NCBI GenBank assembly: GCA_905221605.1
Contig: CAJNDS010002412.1
Span: 286,886 to 350,885 of the forward strand
DNA from: Symbiodinium natans
Lineage: Eukaryota; Sar; Dinophyceae; Suessiales; Symbiodiniaceae
Direction: 5' to 3'
DNA: 64,000 nt
In this document: positions 12,001-25,100 of the stretch, in pieces
How positions within the stretch are numbered: the first letter of the stretch is position 1
Layout: every line of letters starts with the position of its first letter
The notes under the pieces: model-generated
Database searches by the model: none
The model's input: only the letters and a program-made list of their open reading frames with translations
What the model was told of the DNA's origin: nothing
Program-made: the position numbers and the translations under genes

Positions 12001-15000
12001 ACAAGCGAGACCCACCCCCAATTCAAGATCAAAGGCTGCACAGTTCACCGAGGTAGGAAGTTGACTACACCCGCCCCCATAGTGAATCCAAGGATTGTTC
12101 AACATACCCCCTGACCATACCCCGGGAAAAGAAACTAAGGAGTATGGTATAAAATCCTTCCTTATACTATCCTTTTCTAGGCTAAGGGGAATGGGTTTGG
12201 GGTAGTTGAATTCTCTCCGAATGGAGCAAGTGTGTCCAAAAGACTGGCCTTAAGGAGTAAAAGGAGGGACCCGGAGAAGGGAACCTCAATCTTATTCCCC
12301 AAAAGAACCCCCAAACATACCTTAAATCGTCCTATATACCCAAGTAGCCCCCAAATAGCCCCTAAACAACCCCTAGTAAGGGTCCCTTTCTTTAGTCCCT
12401 TGATAGCCAAAGGTTCTTGAAGCCCCAATGCCCCCAAATCCTGCCACCCAAGCTGTTAACCCACACGGCCCGCCACGCAAAACCCCCATAAACCCCCTGA
12501 GCCCTAAACCGCCTGAACCCTAAACCCCTTAAACCCCCTAAACCCTGAACCCTAAACCCTAAACCCCAAACCCTAGACCCTAAACCCAAATGGCCAGTGC
12601 AGCGACGACACGTGCGCGGCGCCCTCCAGATGCCTCCAGGCGGCGAAAGAACCGAAGAGTTGGCTGTAGGGTTCAGGGTTTAGGGTTTAGGGTTTAGGGT
12701 TTAGGGTTTAGGGTTTAGGGTTTAGGGTTTAGGGTTTAGGGTTTAGGGTTTAGGGATGACAAGCGCCTTATCTCAATAAGCCCGAAACGTACCTATTGGG
12801 TGTACTGAGGGTGCTGGGTCGGTAACTTAAACTCCGAACCCTAAACCCTACAGGCCCTAAGACCCTAAACCCTGAACCCTGAACCCTAAACCCTAAACCC
12901 TAAACCTTACTGTGCAACGTCTAGATCTGGACCCTGCAGCCCTGGACAGCCCGTAACTGACCCTAGGCCCTAAACCCCAAAGCGGGGCGAACATGGAGGG
13001 TTTCCCAACATAGGGCCCTAAACCCTAAACCCTAAACCCTATACCCCTTATTCTGGGAAACGCTCATATTGCAGAAAGCAACCGATTTCTTCCCGACCCT
13101 GCATGCTGCCTGAGCAAGGCTCTCGATCGGGTCGCGCTCGCCCCTTCACGCGCCTGGAGCTTAGGGTTTAGGGTTTAGGGTTTAGAGTGCTTATAGCTCT
13201 AATCCTAACCCTCAACCCCGAACCTAAAACCCTGTACCCGAAACTGGAGAGAGTGAGGTTTTGCCTTCATTCAATGCATCCAAGGGCAACTGCAATGGTC
13301 GGACTGGTTAGGTTGGGGGTGTCGGGCCTCTGCTCCACTCTACTGAAGGGTGGGGGATTGTAGAGGCTTCTTCATGTTGCCACAAGTCAACTGTCGAGGG
13401 GGCGCAAATCCTAAATGAACATTGGCGACAAAACCTCTGACAGACGCATGAGAGCCAAATATTCCAGCTGGACTTTTAAGGAATACACCTGCCAAAGCCT
13501 AAACCCTGAACCCTATATAAACCCTAAACCCTAAACCCTAAACCCTAAACCCTAAACCCTAAGGCTGGCATTCATGATGACACAAGAGACTCAACTGTTC
13601 TTAGTGAGGACTTCGTGCCCGTTTCTCCTTGAGGGGGCCTCTGCTCCTCAGGACCTTCTGCTTGTCTCCCCCCGAAACCTACAAGGGCTGTAGGGTTTAG
13701 GGTTTAGGGTTTAGGGTGGTTTAGGGTTTAGGGCTATGTGTCTGCATTCCCTTGTTGAATTAGGGTCTGGGAAGAAGCTCGCATGTGTCCCAAACGTGGG
13801 CCCGATCCCTTCTGAGTCGCTGCCGTAAAGCTGATACCAAGAAGCTCGTGCAGGGAAGATGGTTCAGGTTTCGGTTCAGGGTTCAGGGTTCAGGGTTTAG
13901 GGTTCAGGGTTCAGAGATCTTCGCGGAAGAATCGGCCGGTATCGGGGATACGCCCCCATAATTGTTGGGTTCTTAAGGGAGGGTTCAAGGAAGGTAGGTA
14001 ACCTAAGGTTCCCCACTACTCCCGAAGGCTCCCTGCGTACCAACCCGCCATGAACCCCCCTCCCTCAAGGACCCTATAACATTTTTTCTCTTCACCCCTA
14101 CCTAGAGTCCCGCAAGTACCCCTTAAGAAGCCCTACATACCCCAGGAAAAGTTGCCCATTGGCCTGGAAGGTCGGAAGGTAAGCCCTAACTACTAAAGCA
14201 GCTAAACCACCCCTTCCCCCCTAAACCCTAAGCTCGAAACCCTAAACCCTAAACCCTAAACCCTAAACCCTAAACCCCTTCGCCATATCTGCGGCTCAGC
14301 TGGCTCGCCACCAGCGCACTGGTAGATCTCCGTGTTGCCGTGGCACTCCCGGATCTCCGAGGCAGGAAACCTCGTTTCAAGTTAGGGTTTAGGGTTTAGG
14401 GTTTAGGGTTTAGGGTTTAGGGTTTAGGGTTTAGGGTTTAGGGTTTAGGGTTTAGGGTTTAGGGTTTAGGGTTTAGGGTTTAGGGTTTAGGGTTTAGGGT
14501 TTAGGGTTTAGGGTTAGGGTGTTGGGGGATTTGGGGGGGGGGAGGGTTCCAAAAGGAGGGACCTCTGAAAGGACCCTTAAGCTTTCTCCCCTATGTAACC
14601 CCTATATAGTCTCAAGCTAGGGATTTTGGGAGCTTCGAACCCCAGCGCTCCACAACAGCCCGAGGTAGGTAGCACTTGCAGACTCTATAGAACCCCTAAA
14701 GAGATCCGAAGAGTAGGTGTCCTTGGCATACAGTTGGAGTCCTGTTAGAGGCTTCCCGAAACTTCTCAATTGTTGAAACGTCAAATGTAAAATACCCTAA
14801 ACCCTAAACCCTAACCCTAAACCCTTAACCCTAAACCCTAAACCCTAAACCTTCTTGCTTTAGTGCCTGTTTACGGCACTGTGGAGTGTAGAAACCGAGG
14901 GCCCAGAGCTCGGAGCCCTAAACCCTAAACCCTGAACCCCAGAATTCCCTCGAAACCAGGGTAAACCCTAAACCCTAAACCCTAAACCCTAAGTCCTCTT

Positions 15001-16117
15001 TTGATGGCTGCTCTGCCTGGCCAGGCAAATGCTCTGAGGCGTCCGAAACAGCCTGAACCCTCAAGCCTGAACCCTAAACCCTAAACCCTAAACCCTAAAC
15101 CCTAAACAACCCCAAAACCTTAACCTACCTACTTGGCGTATGGGTAGGCCTCACCGCTATATCTTGACTAGCTAGCCTTCGGAAATCCTCAGGGTCCATG
15201 TGCCAAACCCTAAACCCTAAACCCTAAACCCTAAACCCTAAACCCTAAACCCTAAACCCTCAAGCCTAGATAGTACACACTTCGGCCTTGGAGGGGTTTC
15301 CATATAGCTGCTTTAGGGCCAGCTACGCACATGGAGCCTAAGCCCTAAACCCTAAACCCTAAAACCCTGAACCCTAAACCCTAAACCCCAAAAACCCTCA
15401 ACCCTAAACCCTACACCCTAAGCCCTAAGCCCTAAACCCTGAACCCTAAACCCCAACCCTAAAGCCCTAAACCGTAAACCCCTAAACCCTAAACCCAAGA
15501 ACACCCTAAACCCTAAACCTTACACCCTAAGCCCTAAGCCTTAAGCCCTAAACCCTAGCCCTGAACCCTAAACCCTAGCATAAGCGCCACCTTGGGAAAA
15601 GCCCTGTCATCTCTGTGAGGACCCGGCCAGTCGTAGTGGTGTGCATCCACATTGGAGGTGTGGATCCTTGGCTCAACAGGGTTTCGGGTTTAGGGATTAG
15701 GCTTTAGGATATAGTGTTTAGAGTTTAGGGTTTATGGTTTAGGATTCAGGGTTTAGAGTTCAAGGATTAGGCGCTAGAGGTCAAGGGGTGAACCCTGTTT
15801 CAACAGAATTTAGCTGTACCCGGCACTACCAGATTAAACTGAATAACTAGTTTGGTTTAGATCTTAGGACTCACGGCTTGGGTCTGCGACTGCGGGCATG
15901 GACACAGGGATGACGAAAAATCAGATCGGTACTTTCAGCAGGAGCTAGGCTAGTGGCATGTTCTTAGTAGCCCAGTAACCACATTATAGTAAGGGTACCA
16001 CTGTGTCCAAAAAATCAAAAGGTACAGGGTACCACTGGGCTACCACGTGTTCCATGTTCGGCCACCCAACTCAAGCTAAAGAGGACATGAGGTTTCTGTT
16101 GATGCTAAGCACCCTGC

Positions 16118-16148
<31 letters not shown>

Positions 16149-19100
16149 AATGTGTAGTAAACAAAAACAAAAGAAAGCTCTCAAGCTTCAAGCCCTGCAC
16201 TGTGAGCTGCCATACCCAGAGACAAGCTTTCATCAAGCCCAGCATCCCCAAACCCTCCTAAATACTTTACGCTACTGGTGGCAGCTGAGGCTGCAAAAGG
16301 TAGATTGCCTGAATAGAGGTATCCTTTTCAGTGGGTTCCTATACCAGAGTCTTATAGCGTTTAGGGGTTCGTGCTTCGGGCTTTGGGCTGCAGGCATCGG
16401 GCTTCGGGAAGAATAGATTTAGGGCACCCTTCGCACTAAACCCAAGTTGGTAAAAAGAGAGACACGCAACTAGTCATCACAATCCGAGGCTCATGAACGC
16501 CCCCGCCTGACCCTGAACTTCGTACGGATAAGGGCCTGGGCTGCTGCTCTAAGATTTTAGGGGTTAGGGTTGGGTTGATTGGGGTCTGGGGTTTGGGGCC
16601 AGGGTTTCGGGCTTAGGGTTTAGGGTCCGTGCATTGGGCGAAAGTGCTCGGAAGGTTTGGGGTTAAGGACGTGGGTTTGGCCTCAGCTTGCTGAGGTTCC
16701 CTGCCCTGACTGTGCCAGGAAGGACATCACAGTTAGGCTAAATAGGGCACCCTAAACCCTGCACCCTAAACTGGAGTGGTCAAAGAAGCACAGCATGTCC
16801 CCCTATCTTCAAGCTTCTTACCTCGATCTGCCTGCACCTGTGCAGGATGAGTACGGCAATACAAGAGCCTGAATAACCCCGTCTCCAAGCAGCAAAAACT
16901 GCCCGAATTGATCCCTGCATACCCTAAACCCTAAACCCTAAACCCTAAACTTAGGCACTTGGGGGTTTGAAGGCCCACAAGCTTTTGGGTAGCAGAGGTT
17001 TAGGACTTAAAGGTGCAGACAGTGCATTGCAATAACAATATAATAATAAAAATAATAATGAATTATTATTATTATTGTTATTGGCTTCGACGCAATGAGA
17101 ACGTGCGTTTTGCTGACATATGGCCGAGAAGTTTAAGGCTATAACGTCCGTGCTACCGCTGCGTGCGCATGGCGCATGACCAGAGCATCCATGTCCGCGT
17201 CATGACAACGTCCGTGTTACCACTGCGTGTGAATGGCCACAGCATCCATGTCCGCACGATGATAACGTCCGTGCTACACCACTGCGTGCGAATGGCCAGA
17301 GCATCCATGTCCGCGCGATGATAACGTCCGTGTTACCGCTGCGTGCGAATGACCACAGCATCCATGTCCGCGTGATGATAACGTCCGTGTTACCACTGCG
17401 TGCGATTGGCCACAGCATCCATGTCCGCGCGATGATAACGTCCGTTCTACCACTGCGTGCGAATGGCCAGAGCATCCATGTCCGCGCGATGATTACGTCC
17501 GTGTTACCACTGCGCGCGAATAGCCAGAGCATCCATGTCCGTGCGATGATAACGTCCGTGTTACCACTGCGTTCGTATACATCCTAAATCCTAAACCCCA
17601 AAGCCTCAGTTTGGACATGAGGGTTTAGGGAGGAAGGCCTGCGCTAACGCACCTCGAAAACATGCGAAGTAAAAACTCCTGTTGGCCACTTTGTACCGTT
17701 TTTTTTACAGTACGCAAAACAAAGTTCAGCACCGTGAAGAAGCACTTTTTATCGCTGGGTACAGGCTGGCTTTCTGCTTTGAAGGCTTTTGCAACGCGTG
17801 TTTTCATTGCGTCGGAGCATTGTTATGGTTATTATTCTTCTTTTATTCGTATTAATATTTGTGTTTTTCGGGTTGCGGTAGGGTTTGAGATCAGGGTTGA
17901 GGGTTTCGGGTTCCCATCTTGCAGGATGAAGAATGAAAGTTCTACAGCAAACCGGCAGCAGGGAACCGCGATCAAAAAGACCCGAAACCCGATGCCGTGA
18001 TCCTCTACTGGGGATGTTCCCCTTTATACTAACCGTCCTTAACAGGGATTAGAATGGGGGGGGTGCTATAATCTGTCTTCAGGACTGTATTAGTATAAGT
18101 TGGAGTGTTAGTATATGGGGGGAACTTTCCAGGATGTACCCTGTTATGAGCGACGGATCATGGCCTCCACCTCCGGCCTCCAAGATCGCAGGGCATCCCA
18201 TGCACATGCACTTGAGCCAAAATGGCTGGGTTTAGGGTTTGGGGTTTGGGGTTTGGGGTTAGGGTTTAGGGTTTAGGGTAAACTGAGCGATGTGGATAAC
18301 TGCCATCTGGGAGGCTGTCGTCTGCGCCGGCCGACTCAATGGCGTTGATCTCCTCAGTCATCCCCGGCCCTCTCAACCTACAATCCTATACCCCTTAGGA
18401 TTTAGGGTTTAGGGTTTAGGGTTTAGGGTTTCGGGTTTCGGGTTTCGGGTTTAGGAGTGCTTGGGGGGGGGGGAGGGAGGGGGCGTGGGGACCTGATCGA
18501 AGTGATCCTCTGTTTGAGCCTTCCATTCAGAATATTCCTTTTGCTTCGGGGATCTTCAAGAAGGCCCATTTAGATCTTAAACACTGAACGCTATAAATCC
18601 TAAACCCCAACGGCTCCCCCCCAAACCCTACACCCTAAACCCTACACCCTAAACCCTACACCCTAAACCCTAAACCCTAAACCTAAACCCCAAACCCCAA
18701 ACCCCAAACCGCAAACCCTAAACCCTAAACCCTAAACCCTAAACCCTAAACCCTAAACCCTAACCCTAAACCCTAAACCCTATCAGACTCACGGCCCTGG
18801 TCTTGTGGCTTCGAGCTCAGCCCCCTGAGCCCTGAAGCCCCGAAGCCCTGCCGAATAGGCTCCAGATACACAACTGACGACTGCTGTCAAACTGCCTACA
18901 ATGCCAAAAACCATCAACCCTTCAACCCCAAACCCTCAGAACCCGACATCCTGTGAGCACGCTACCAAGAACCAAGAATCTCCTTGACCCCACCAACAAC
19001 CCCCCCCCCTCCCCCCGCCCTAAACCCTAAACCCTAAAACCTCCCCCCGCCCTAAACCCTAAACCCTGGAAGCTCCAAATAAGTGGATGCCAGCGTCCGC

Positions 19101-22100
19101 ATCTCGGATGGCTTCCTTCATGGCCATTGCCACGTCTGTCTGGCCTTTGTTAGGGAAGAAGTAAGGTTTAGGGTTTAGGCTTTAGGCTTTAGGGTTGAGG
19201 GTTTAGGGTTTCGGGTTTAGAGTTTAGTATTTAGGGTTTAGGGTTTAGGAGCTAGGGTTTAGGGGGTAAGATTTCGGGTCTGAAGCGATACTTGTGGCTT
19301 AGGCTCAATGAAAGAGACCTCGAAGGACCGGTAGCAAGACCAAAAGTAGGCTTTTTGTGGGTCGGTGGCTTTAGGGCTTAGGGTTTAGGGTGAAGGGCTT
19401 CGGGCTTAGGGCTGGGGTCGTGCTTGTGAGGGCCAGCATCCACGTGGCCATGCAGTTGTGCTGTGCGGCAGACATGGTCAAGCAGGCGCACCCTAAGACA
19501 ATAAGCCCTAAACCTAAACCCTAAACCCTAAACCCTAAACCCTAAACCCTAAACCCTAAACCCTAAACCCTAAACCCTAAACCCTAAACCCTAAACCCTA
19601 AACCCTAAACCCTAAACCCTAAACCCGACTCGCCTACTCTCTGCAACCCCTCAAACCCCCGCGCCAAAGAAGCCCTCTGACCCCTCTGCGAAGCCAGCCT
19701 CGGTCCGTGCACAACCCAGGGGTGGTGTAGTCTGGATTTAGGGTTTAGGGTTTAGGGTTTAGGGTTTAGGGTTTAGGGTTTAGGGTTTAGGGTTTAGGGT
19801 TTAGGGTTTTAGGCAGGCCTGTATACACTCATCCTACTTCACGTGTGACTAAGGACGTGGGCTGTGGGACCTTTAGGCTTCTGGGCTCCCAGGGAGAGGC
19901 TAGAATCGCTAGGAGGTGGGAGTTTGCAGCTTTTGGCTTTCAGGGGGCCTGGGGTTCTGATTGTACTTAACAGTCAAAGAAAAAACCGGCGACCGCCTGA
20001 ACACCAAACCCTGAAACCGAAATCGTTGAGCGGAGAGTTGTTCTTAGGTGCGGCTTTGGCCGTGGGTGCTGCTTAACTCGGCTTGGCCTGGCCTAACTTT
20101 CAGTCACAGGTGGCTTGGCATGGCTTGGCTTTGGTTTGTCTTAGGTGTGTCTTCGGTCGGCGGCTTGGATTAGCTTGGATTGGATGGGCTTGGTATGGCT
20201 CGGCTCGGCTTGGCTTGGCCTGGCTTGGACTCAGATCCAAGTACTGCGATCCCTTACAGACCAAGAACAACAAGCACGAATCGAAAGCAGTAGCTTTTTA
20301 AGAATCGCCGTGCTGCAGGGCTTACTGTAGGAGCCTCAACAGTGAAAATTGCGTTTCGGGCTATCTTCTATAGGGATGCAGGCACCGTACACGGATACTA
20401 CTACTAATTACTCGGACTTGCATAGTACTGTGCCCTTTTGGGTTTAGGGTATTTAGACCTATTAGAATACTGTAGAGTTGAGAGCTTGCCATTCCTATGG
20501 TGCTTGTGCTCTGCCAGCATCCCGTGAAGAACACAGCTACTGACTCACGGCCGATTGAGGGTCTCAAAGTGATGCATAATTACCTAGTATAGTATTTTTA
20601 GGGTTCCTTCTTAAAATTACAGTATAATATACCCTGAAGAATTACAGTATAACGGTAGACATATTCACTGCTTCTCCATTCTTAAACACCATGGGTGTTG
20701 TCTATGCAAGATGAGCACAGACGGAAAGGTGCCTTCCAAAAGGAGTTGTGGGTCACTACTACTGCGACTGCTACCAGAAGTGGGCTGTACACTGTACAGT
20801 ACATAGCAGCATCTGTAATTCGCAGCGAAAAAAACCTGACTTTTGACTCACCACGCGGCCAATGCGAAAGTCATGCTGCCTCGGTGGTCTTGGCTTGGGG
20901 TCGGCTGGAATCTTCCAGGAGCAAACGTGCAATTCCAATGTGACCACAATGACATGCGACCATGAATGCTGTGTTGCCGTCATCGTTCTGCGCAATCTTT
21001 GTCAGCACCAGCTTCCACAAGCAAACGTGACACCTCAAAGACACCGCGCCGTGATGCCAGCATCAGGGCTGTTTGGCCCTCATCGTTCGTGCAATCTTTG
21101 TCAGCGCCAGCTTCCACAAGCAAACGTGCAACCCCAAAGCAATCGTGCCGAGATGCCAGAATCAGGGCTGTTTGGCCGCGGTTGTCTGTGCAATCTTTGT
21201 CAGCACCGGCTTTGAGAAGCAAGCGCGCAACCTCAAGGTAATCGTACCGAGATGCCAGCATCAGGGCTGTTTGGCCGTCATCGTTTGTGCAATCTTTGTC
21301 AGCACCAACTTCCAGAAGCAAACGTGCAACCTCAACGTGACAAAACCGAGATGCACCAATCAGGGCTGTATTGCCATCATCGTCCGCACAGTCTATGTCA
21401 GCACCAGCTTCCACAAGCAAACGTGACACCTCAAAGACACCGCGCCGCGATGCCAGCATCAGGGCTGTTTGGCCGTCATCGTTCGTGCAATCTTTGTCAG
21501 CGCCAGCTTCCACAAGCAAACGTGCAACCCCAAAGCAATCGTGCCGAGATGCCAGAATCAGGGCTGTTTGGCCGCGGTTGTCTGTGCAATCTTTGTCAGC
21601 ACCGGCTTTGAGAAGCAAGCGCGCAACCTCAAGGTAATCGTACCGAGATGCCAGCATCAGGGCTGTTTGGCCGTCATCGTTTGTACAATCTTTGTCAGCA
21701 CCAACTTCCAGAAGCAAACGTGCAACCTCCACATGACAAAACCGAGATGCATCAATCAGGGCTGTATTGCCATCATCGTCCGCACAGTCTATGTCAGCAC
21801 GAGCTTCCACAAGCAAACGTGCCACCTCAAAGACACCGCGCCGCGATGCCAGCATCAGGGCTGTTTGGCCGTCATCGTTCGTGCAGTCTTTGTCAGCGCC
21901 AGCTTCCACAAGCAAACGCGCAACCTGCACGTGACCATAATATGAATATTGACATGCGAGCATGAGTGCTGTTTGGCCGCCCTGGTCTGCACAATCTTTG
22001 TCAGCACCAGCTTCCACCAGCAAAGATGCAACCTCCAAATGACCCCTTCTGGATGTGAGCATTAAGGCTGTCCAGCCGACATCACATGTGCAGGCTGTCG

Positions 22101-25100
22101 GTGCTCCGGCTTGCAGCAGCAAACGAACAATCTCGACATGATTCCTCCCAGACGCAAGGATAAGGGCTGTGGTACCGTCAGATTGATAGTACTTTGTGTC
22201 AGCCCTGGCTTGCAACAGCAAACGCACAATCTCGACGTGATTCCTCCCAGACGCAAGCATCAGGGCTGTGGTACCGTCAAACTGATAGTAATTTGTCTCA
22301 CCTCCGGCGTGCAGCAGCGAACGAACAATCTCGACATGATTCCTCTCAGAGGCAAGCATCAGGGCTGTGGTACCGTTAGATTGATAGTCGTTTGGGTCCA
22401 CTCCGGCTTGCAGCAGCAATCGAACAACCTCGATGTGACCGCTCCCAGATGCAAGCATAAGGGATGTAGCCCAGGGTAGAGCACCGTCACCGTTGTAACC
22501 ATAGACGGAATCTCTTTTTGTCTTAGCTCCAGCTTCCAGCAGCAACCGCGCAGCCTCCCAGGAACCTCTCTCACAAGCGAGCGGTACGTGTCGGTCATAA
22601 AGTCCGCGCTCGCAATCGTGGCAAAGACCGGCGTCCAGCAGGCAGCGCACGCTTTTTTCATCGTTCCGATGAATCGCATCTTCCAGATCTTCCTCAGCTA
22701 ATGAATGCGAAGTACTGTCGGAGATGCTCAGCAGCACCAACAAATCCATACCTGCACCCACATTGGTGTCATCGGTTAAGATCCTGCCGCCATGCAGAAT
22801 TTGCTGAAGATACATCGGGAAGCCATACAGTTCAAGCAAATGCTTTTTCACAGCACATATGACCGGAAACTTTGTTGCGCTGAGGGCGGCCAGCTCTTGC
22901 CCAGACGGTCTCGAAACACGAAGCATTCCATAAGCAGCCGGCGAATGGAACTACAACCAGGAATCTCAGACTTAACCACAGCATGAGACCTGAAACTGCT
23001 GATAAACCAACATCAGTCATTACGAACAGTCTTCCTCTACAGGGCTGTACATGAGCAGCGAACCCTTTCCAGCCATCCTGTCTAAGCTCCAAAGCTCGGG
23101 CCTTACACCTCCTTATGCTGAGTGAAGCTGGAAAAGTCTTGATCCCGCGTTGCTGCACAAGTCATGGGTTGCGCTATGCTTTGTAGGGGGCCGCTCAGAG
23201 TTTGAAGTTTTAGGGCTTTAGGGGTCTTGGGGCTTTAAGGGCTTTAAGGGTTTTCAAGGGCTTTTAAGGGCTGTTAAGGGCTTTTAAGGGCTTTTAAGGG
23301 CGTTTAAGGGCTTTTAGGGCTTTCAGGGCCTTAAGGGCTTTTAAGGGCTTTAGGATGCTAAGTCTGGGAGGGCTTGCAGGGCTTGGGTGCCCATGTGCAG
23401 GTGTGGGGAGTCCCTCAATACCCTAAACCCTAAACCCTAAACCCTAAACCCTAAACCCTAAACCCTAAACCCTAAACCCTAAACCCCACACAAACGCTCA
23501 ACTCAAAATCCTTCAAGACCACCAAGCCGGGGCTCGAAGCTTCCCAACCCTCGGGCTTAGGGCTTCAGAGTCTAGTGTTTTTAGGGTTCCTAAGTTTGTT
23601 TTAGGGTGTTTGAAGGTTTTGTCGGTTTTTGTTCAAGGGTTTCTTTGGGTTTTTTTCGAGCTTTCTTCAGGGTTGGAGGGTTTTAGGTTTGTAGGGTTCC
23701 TTAGGGCTTTAGGGGTTTTTGGGGTTTCTTCGGGTTTTAGACTTTAGGACGGAGAGAACCCAACAAAGCCCAGCTGCGAAAGAGGCAGTCGCTCCAGTGC
23801 CGGACAATCTGGTAGCCAATGTGCGGGGCTGTGCGGCGATAGTCGTTGAAGCCTGGCTGGAATACGTGGAATACACTTTCCCTAAACCCTAAACCCTAAA
23901 CCCCAAACCCCAAAACCCCAAAACCCCAAACCCTAAACCCAAAACCCCAAACCCAAACCCTACTTGCTTTGAAAGAGGACTTAGGGTTGCCTGGTTTCTG
24001 AATACCTTGGGCCCCCCCAAAAAAGGTTAACCTTTCCATGTTGGTAGGATTCTGCATACCCCAAAAGGTTGAAAAAACGATCTCCTCAGCTACTAAGATT
24101 GAGGAGCCCTCTCTCTCTCAAAAATGCTTGGAGACATTCATCGATCCCAAAGCGATCTCAACGTCCCTACGCCATATAAAACCTTAAAAGGTTGGGATAT
24201 TCCCGTTTATACTAACCGTCCTTAATAGGGATGATAGTATCCCGATTATTCTCCCCATTAAGGACTAGTAGTATAAGGTGGAACATCCCAACCCGAAGCC
24301 CATAAACGCTGAAGCCCTAAATGCAGACTACGCGTCCATCGCAACAACCCATCAGTTCCCTGAAGACCACATGAACCCTAAAACGGGGTCATATACCGAA
24401 AACTACTATAATCCCTACTACGGTGTATGAGCCGCAAACCCTGAACCCCAAACCTTAAACCCTAAACCCTAGACCCTAAACCCTGCGCCCTTTATTGGGG
24501 TTCATCTCGTCCCCAAGGTTAGGCTTGCCAGAATCCGATTGAAAATGAAGTCAAAAGCTTGCAAACGACAACGCCGGTTTTTTCAATGGATCTGGGCGAG
24601 CTCTTAAATTTTAAGGTTTAGGGTTGAGGCTTTTCGGGGTCCCCCCCCCCCTACATGATACGGCACCCTTATAATAAGAACCTTCAAAAAGGGACCCTGG
24701 CTTCGAAAAAAACTCTGTAGTAGAGCCACTTCAAGAGCAGGGCCTCAATGGTTGGATCTTCTGGCTGCTTGTAAATCCGGGCTGGCTGTCAAGGGACTAC
24801 TAAATCAGGACTTTTGTAAGGTCCATAACAGGGGTTAGATACAGGGGAATAAGATGAAGGGCTATATAAGGTCCATAACAGGGGTTATATACAGGGGAAT
24901 AAGATGAAGGGCCCCTTCTAGGGCTTCCTTATACCCTGTAAAATAAGGCCTATCATGGGGGTTTATACAGGGGAATAAGATTAAGCGTCCCGTCTAGGGC
25001 TCCCTCCTTCTGCCCCTTAAAGTCTGACGGGGTCCGATAGCTTTAAGAACCCTAGAAGCCCCAAAAACCCTGCGAAGTTCCAGTAGCAAAAGCCCTGCAC

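Larger units (their letters stand above)
6370..15627. other. Sirtuin introns 7-11: what they hold
   Basis: Telomere-like arrays alternate with islands of 60-250 bp. Several islands are open in one or more frames (11163-11228 with a GTGAGC donor, 9571-9670, 13562-13690, 13735-13865), but none joins the sirtuin frame. 7000-7320 and 12000-12430 are unique and unassigned. Confidence 0.65.
15672..20870. other. Sirtuin intron 6, 3' part
   Basis: 8.1-kb intron in total. This part holds a family D element, a poly-C/A tract, the 57-bp minisatellite, arrays and the GGCTT repeat. 20240-20870, next to the ankyrin gene's 3' end, is unique with no repeat I recognise. Confidence 0.65.

Noticed and set aside
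14600-14660. tRNA-like GGTTCGAA on the minus strand
   Set aside because: The T-arm does not pair and no acceptor stem or anticodon arm fits.
17200-17587. Open frames of 110 and 89 codons across the 57-bp minisatellite
   Set aside because: The period is a multiple of 3, so any stop-free unit stays open on both strands; no gene signals.
20862-21965. Plus-strand open frames opposite the ankyrin gene
   Set aside because: Shadows of the 33-codon repeat; the minus strand encodes recognisable ankyrin repeats.
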